Below, one piece after another: positions 61,001 through 64,000 of a DNA stretch of 64,000 bases (position 1 is the first letter of the stretch; each line of letters opens with the position of its first letter). The notes under the pieces are model-generated. The model had not been told where the DNA came from. It did no database searches and saw only the letters and a list, made by a program, of their open reading frames with translations. Position numbers and translations under genes: made by a program. The stretch is from Cichorium intybus. Taxonomy: Eukaryota; Streptophyta; Magnoliopsida; Asterales; Asteraceae. The DNA is taken from the NCBI GenBank assembly GCA_023525715.1, contig CM042016.1, forward strand, positions 64,349,382 through 64,413,381. Direction: 5' to 3'.

Positions 61001-63368
61001 ACGAGACGCAGTCTATGTCACAAATTTGACTGATTTTACACTTGGTCTAACAACCAGTGGGAGTAATTAAATCATCAAAAGAAAGCAGCATAGATAGAAA
61101 TGTACTTACAGAACAATTGATTGAGTGAGTTGATACTCAGAGTCAAACAATTGATTCCGAGAGAAGCACTCTCAATAAAAGATGAAATCCGAGAGGATTC
61201 TGCGTGACATAGTGTGAGTCGTTAGTAGAGTGTATGTGGTTTACCGGCACACTAATAGGGACTCACATAGAGCATGCCATTACAAAAGGTACATGGCCTC
61301 GGGATTCTTCCCATGGGCATCTCGCAAGAAAGGATATTCGGATTCTCAAAATATGCGAAATAGTTTGGATTTTGTAAATAGCCTGAAAGATTCCCATAAC
61401 TGTGTCAAAAAGGTTTGGACTTCGGATTCTCAAAATGTGCCAAAAGGTTTGGATTTTGTGAATAGTCCGAAAGAGTCAAATGACCGTGCCAAAGCCAGTG
61501 GGAGTATCGTTGTTATCCGCCTATCACTGTATGTTGGTTACATACTGTTTCTAGGAAACATCTCTTATCATTACAAAGTGTAGTGACCTGGATTTAAGAG
61601 ATGGTTCGCTGTGAAAGACTTTAAGAGATACAACAAACTCAGGTGTTTGCGAACATCTACTAAATAGATAGAAATTCTGCCAATATGATATTGATGAGCT
61701 TCATGGTGCATAACCCCAGGAAAAGAGTTTCCTGTCATTGCAAAGTGTGATGACTTGGCATGAAAGAAATAAAGAAGGTGCAATATCCTCACGTAGTTCA
61801 CAGACAGATTAGATAGTCAATATAGAACAAGCCATTGTAAGCATGATCTTGATAAGATTCAAGATGCATGAGAAGAGTCTCCGAAAGGAAATAGTTTTCG
61901 AAAATCATGACACAAGGATTATAAATAATCTTTGGATTCTGAAAGGGTTTGAATAAGATTAGATCGGGTTCCACAAGCTTCTTGGATCGATCAGAGGTGT
62001 CATGAACATGTCCTGATGACTTGATGCTTAGGGCATAGCAAGTTGGATTCAGGATATTGTCTGGCTGGGAATACTAGATGGATTATTTGAACTAACATGA
62101 GAAATCATTGGAAAATGATTAGGGTGAAAGTGATAGTAATAATTTGAAAGAGTTTCAAAGTGGTAACTATAAACGTCAAGACGTGGTGCTAAAGGACTTC
62201 ATGGATAAAGAGTTTCATTGGTATTCTGATGGAGAACGTGTGGTTCACCAGCACATCATAACACCTCGAAATAGTCTTAGGGTGCAGTCAAGTAGACTAA
62301 AGACCCCGAGAACCATGGGTAGTCATAGTACACATCACCAGAATGGAGTTGTAAGTGAGAATGAGAGAATGACAAATTGAGACGTCATCGGAAGAGCATC
62401 CGATTGGATCATCTACAATGAAGTGTATAAGTGTAAGACACTTTTGAATACATAGAAAGAGTGAAATGTTCATGTAGACATAGGTATAAAACTTGAATTG
62501 AAAGTTTAATAGAAATCTAGAAACCGATAATAGTTTATGACGAGATCCGACTTGGTGATTACCTTGTGGAGACTTGGTAATAAGCAGGAGTAGTTGCTAG
62601 TCAGATCTTTATGTTTCGCTTTCGCATGTTTTACTTCCCGAATAATTTAATTATTCAGAAAGGTCCACAGTCGTTCATACTTTGGGAAGTAAGTATTGAA
62701 TCAAGACTGTCATGAACTGGTTTGTAGACTGTTTAAGGAGTTAGAGATAGCAATAAGATTGCTACAACATTCATGAGTACTTAGAAATAGAGATTTGAGT
62801 ATTGGATAAACCCACACTCAATAGATTGCTTCATGGATTACATCACAAGCAATGTTGAGACGATAATATCTTATGATCTTGAAGTGGAGAGATATGAGTT
62901 ATTATTTACAAGGCAGTTAGTTGTTCATTGATAATACAAAAACGCATCGGTAACTCGATGTTATAAAACGTGTTGTTGTGAATGATTTGACTGGTAAAAG
63001 ATATAAGCATATGAGTCGAATCTTATTCGTTCCTTGACCCTGATGGGAAACAGATATCTGTAGGCCTCTCGATGATTTTGAAGTTGACTAAGGTGCTGGC
63101 CAGCCAGGACTGTATCGATGTGTCAATTGATAGTCCTAAAGTCATATGCAAATCAAAAATCGGGAAACAGAGTATCGGACAGAGATTGATCTCAATCCAT
63201 GTCTCATGTACGAAAATATCTTGTTGAATGGAGGATCATATGATCACTTATCTATGGACAGAACTGACTGGGTCAGAGTTCGGCAGCAGTTTCTAGGAAG
63301 CTACAGTTTGCTGATTAATTAGAGGTTAAATTAGTAATTATAGTCATAGACTTATCCAAGTGGGAGAC
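58061..63368 (+). pseudogene. degenerate interior of the Copia element (gag and integrase strings)
   Basis: Continues the Copia element after the Gypsy insertion. Weak coding remains: MSKDSVSSPPSHSS at about 58733 followed by MVRLTGLNYVV and VLSFAGKPYLIECPLPK (58812-58920), like the N-terminal part of plant Copia gag (UBN2-type); ACHYKRYMASGFF (about 61270-61310), possibly a ruined CCHC knuckle; HHQNGVVSE (about 62333-62360), like the 'QQNGVSER' motif at the end of Copia integrase core. Stops and frameshifts are everywhere, and no RT YVDD motif was found. The PPT (CCAAGTGGGAGAC) lies at about 63356-63368. The gag call is moderately supported, the others weak. Confidence 0.5.
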
Positions 63369-64000
63369 TGTTGGATTAGGTGTCTAAGCCATGACTAATA
63401 ATTTGTATTTACCTAATTAATAGTAGCAAAGTCCATTTGGGTTGCCTTCATAGCTAGAGGTTTGGTTGAAATTCCGGAAAGAGAAAGATTGATTTGTTAT
63501 GTGATTAATAAATCAATAGAAAAAAAATAAATAGTTTATTAATATATTAAAGTGATAATATATTAATTAAAAACTATATTAATTAATTAGAAATTAATCT
63601 GGAATTAATTGGAATTAATTTGGTGATTAATTTAATTAATTAAAGGTATAGGGACTAAAATTGTAATTATTCAATAGTTGAGTAAGTGACAGTTTTAGCA
63701 GGCCAGATGACCACAAAATTATATATGGAATATATATGATTTCGAAATTAATAAGTTAGGATAAATAGGTTTGAATCAAATTATAAAAGGTTTATCTTGA
63801 TCTGAATTCAAAAAGGTTTATCTCTAAGGCTTATCTACTGGCCAACTAGAAGCTATAAATAGGGACCCTGGGGGAACCCTTTTCTGCACTAATTCTACTA
63901 TATTCCCTCTCTAAATTTCGTGACCTACCTCCCTAGCTCTTGGGTGTGACTTCATTTGAGGCAGGATACTTGTGCTGCTAAGCTTCAGGAAAAATCCTAA
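63369..64000 (+). mobile_element. 3' LTR, cut by the window edge
   Basis: Matches 46175-46810 with scattered differences. About 145 bp of the LTR should lie beyond the window. Confidence 0.9.

Larger units (their letters stand above)
46175..64000 (+). mobile_element. Copia-type LTR retrotransposon, 3' end beyond the window
   Basis: 5' LTR 46175-46952, PBS 46954-46965, PPT just before 63369, and the 3' LTR from 63369 to the window edge. The two LTRs are about 97% alike over the visible part by eye. A Gypsy element (47643-58055) is inserted in the leader. The interior shows weak Copia gag and integrase strings but no intact frame. It is inserted in the SIRE-like spacer; the 5-bp duplication cannot be checked because the right flank is outside. 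Confidence 0.8.

Overview
This is an A+T-rich nuclear window from a flowering plant. Evidence: plant LTR-retrotransposons with initiator-tRNA-Met primer sites (TGGTATCAGAGC), several MITE types, a class A heat-shock factor gene with the canonical plant intron position, and a relic of a plant RWP-RK (RKD-type) gene. The element families suggest a eudicot, possibly Asteraceae; that is a guess from general resemblance, not a measurement. Only one gene looks intact: an HSFA8-like heat shock factor at 26794-28135 on the minus strand. Almost everything else is transposable element, much of it nested.

Layout. 1-8.1 kb: old Copia scraps (449-730, 961-1059), a hAT MITE with a perfect 8-bp target duplication (1916-2196), a 736-bp PIF/Harbinger-type element with TTA duplication (3011-3746), microsatellites and a minus-oriented LTR-like block (about 4919-7090). 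8.1-22.5 kb: a decayed SIRE-like Copia element (+) split by a 976-bp solo LTR (8560-9535, duplication TAAAG) and by a decayed Tekay-like Gypsy element on the minus strand (10936-18177, duplication GGGAC). Its 3' end (22025-22467) lies against a Mutator-like (MULE) transposase relic (22468-23990, minus). 25-29.1 kb: the HSF gene with three small MITEs around it (25060-25411, 25835-26018, 28846-29137).

29.25-36.7 kb: a complete young LTR element (LTRs 29254-31103 and 34868-36715, duplication TACCA) with no recognisable gag or pol. Between PBS and PPT it carries, in antisense, a three-exon RWP-RK gene relic (32627-33982) that keeps both introns and the overall reading frame but has three in-frame stops. 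This gene capture is the most unusual object in the window. 36.7-38.2 kb: (AT)n arrays and TACCAA-rich repeats. 38.2-46.2 kb: two truncated SIRE-like Copia pol copies joined head to tail, the first split by a 3991-bp solo LTR (39355-43345, duplication TTCAT).

46.2-64.0 kb: a Copia element (5' LTR 46175-46952; 3' LTR begins at 63369 and runs off the window) whose interior is interrupted by a chromovirus-type Gypsy element on the minus strand (47643-58055, duplication GAGAC). That Gypsy element has an odd LTR / interior / LTR / partial interior / partial LTR structure.

Insertion order from nesting: MULE, then SIRE-like Copia, then Tekay-like Gypsy on one side; on the other, SIRE-like Copia, then Copia at 46175, then Gypsy at 47643. 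The retro-genes are mostly broken by stops and frameshifts, so apart from the HSF gene no protein-coding unit here appears functional.
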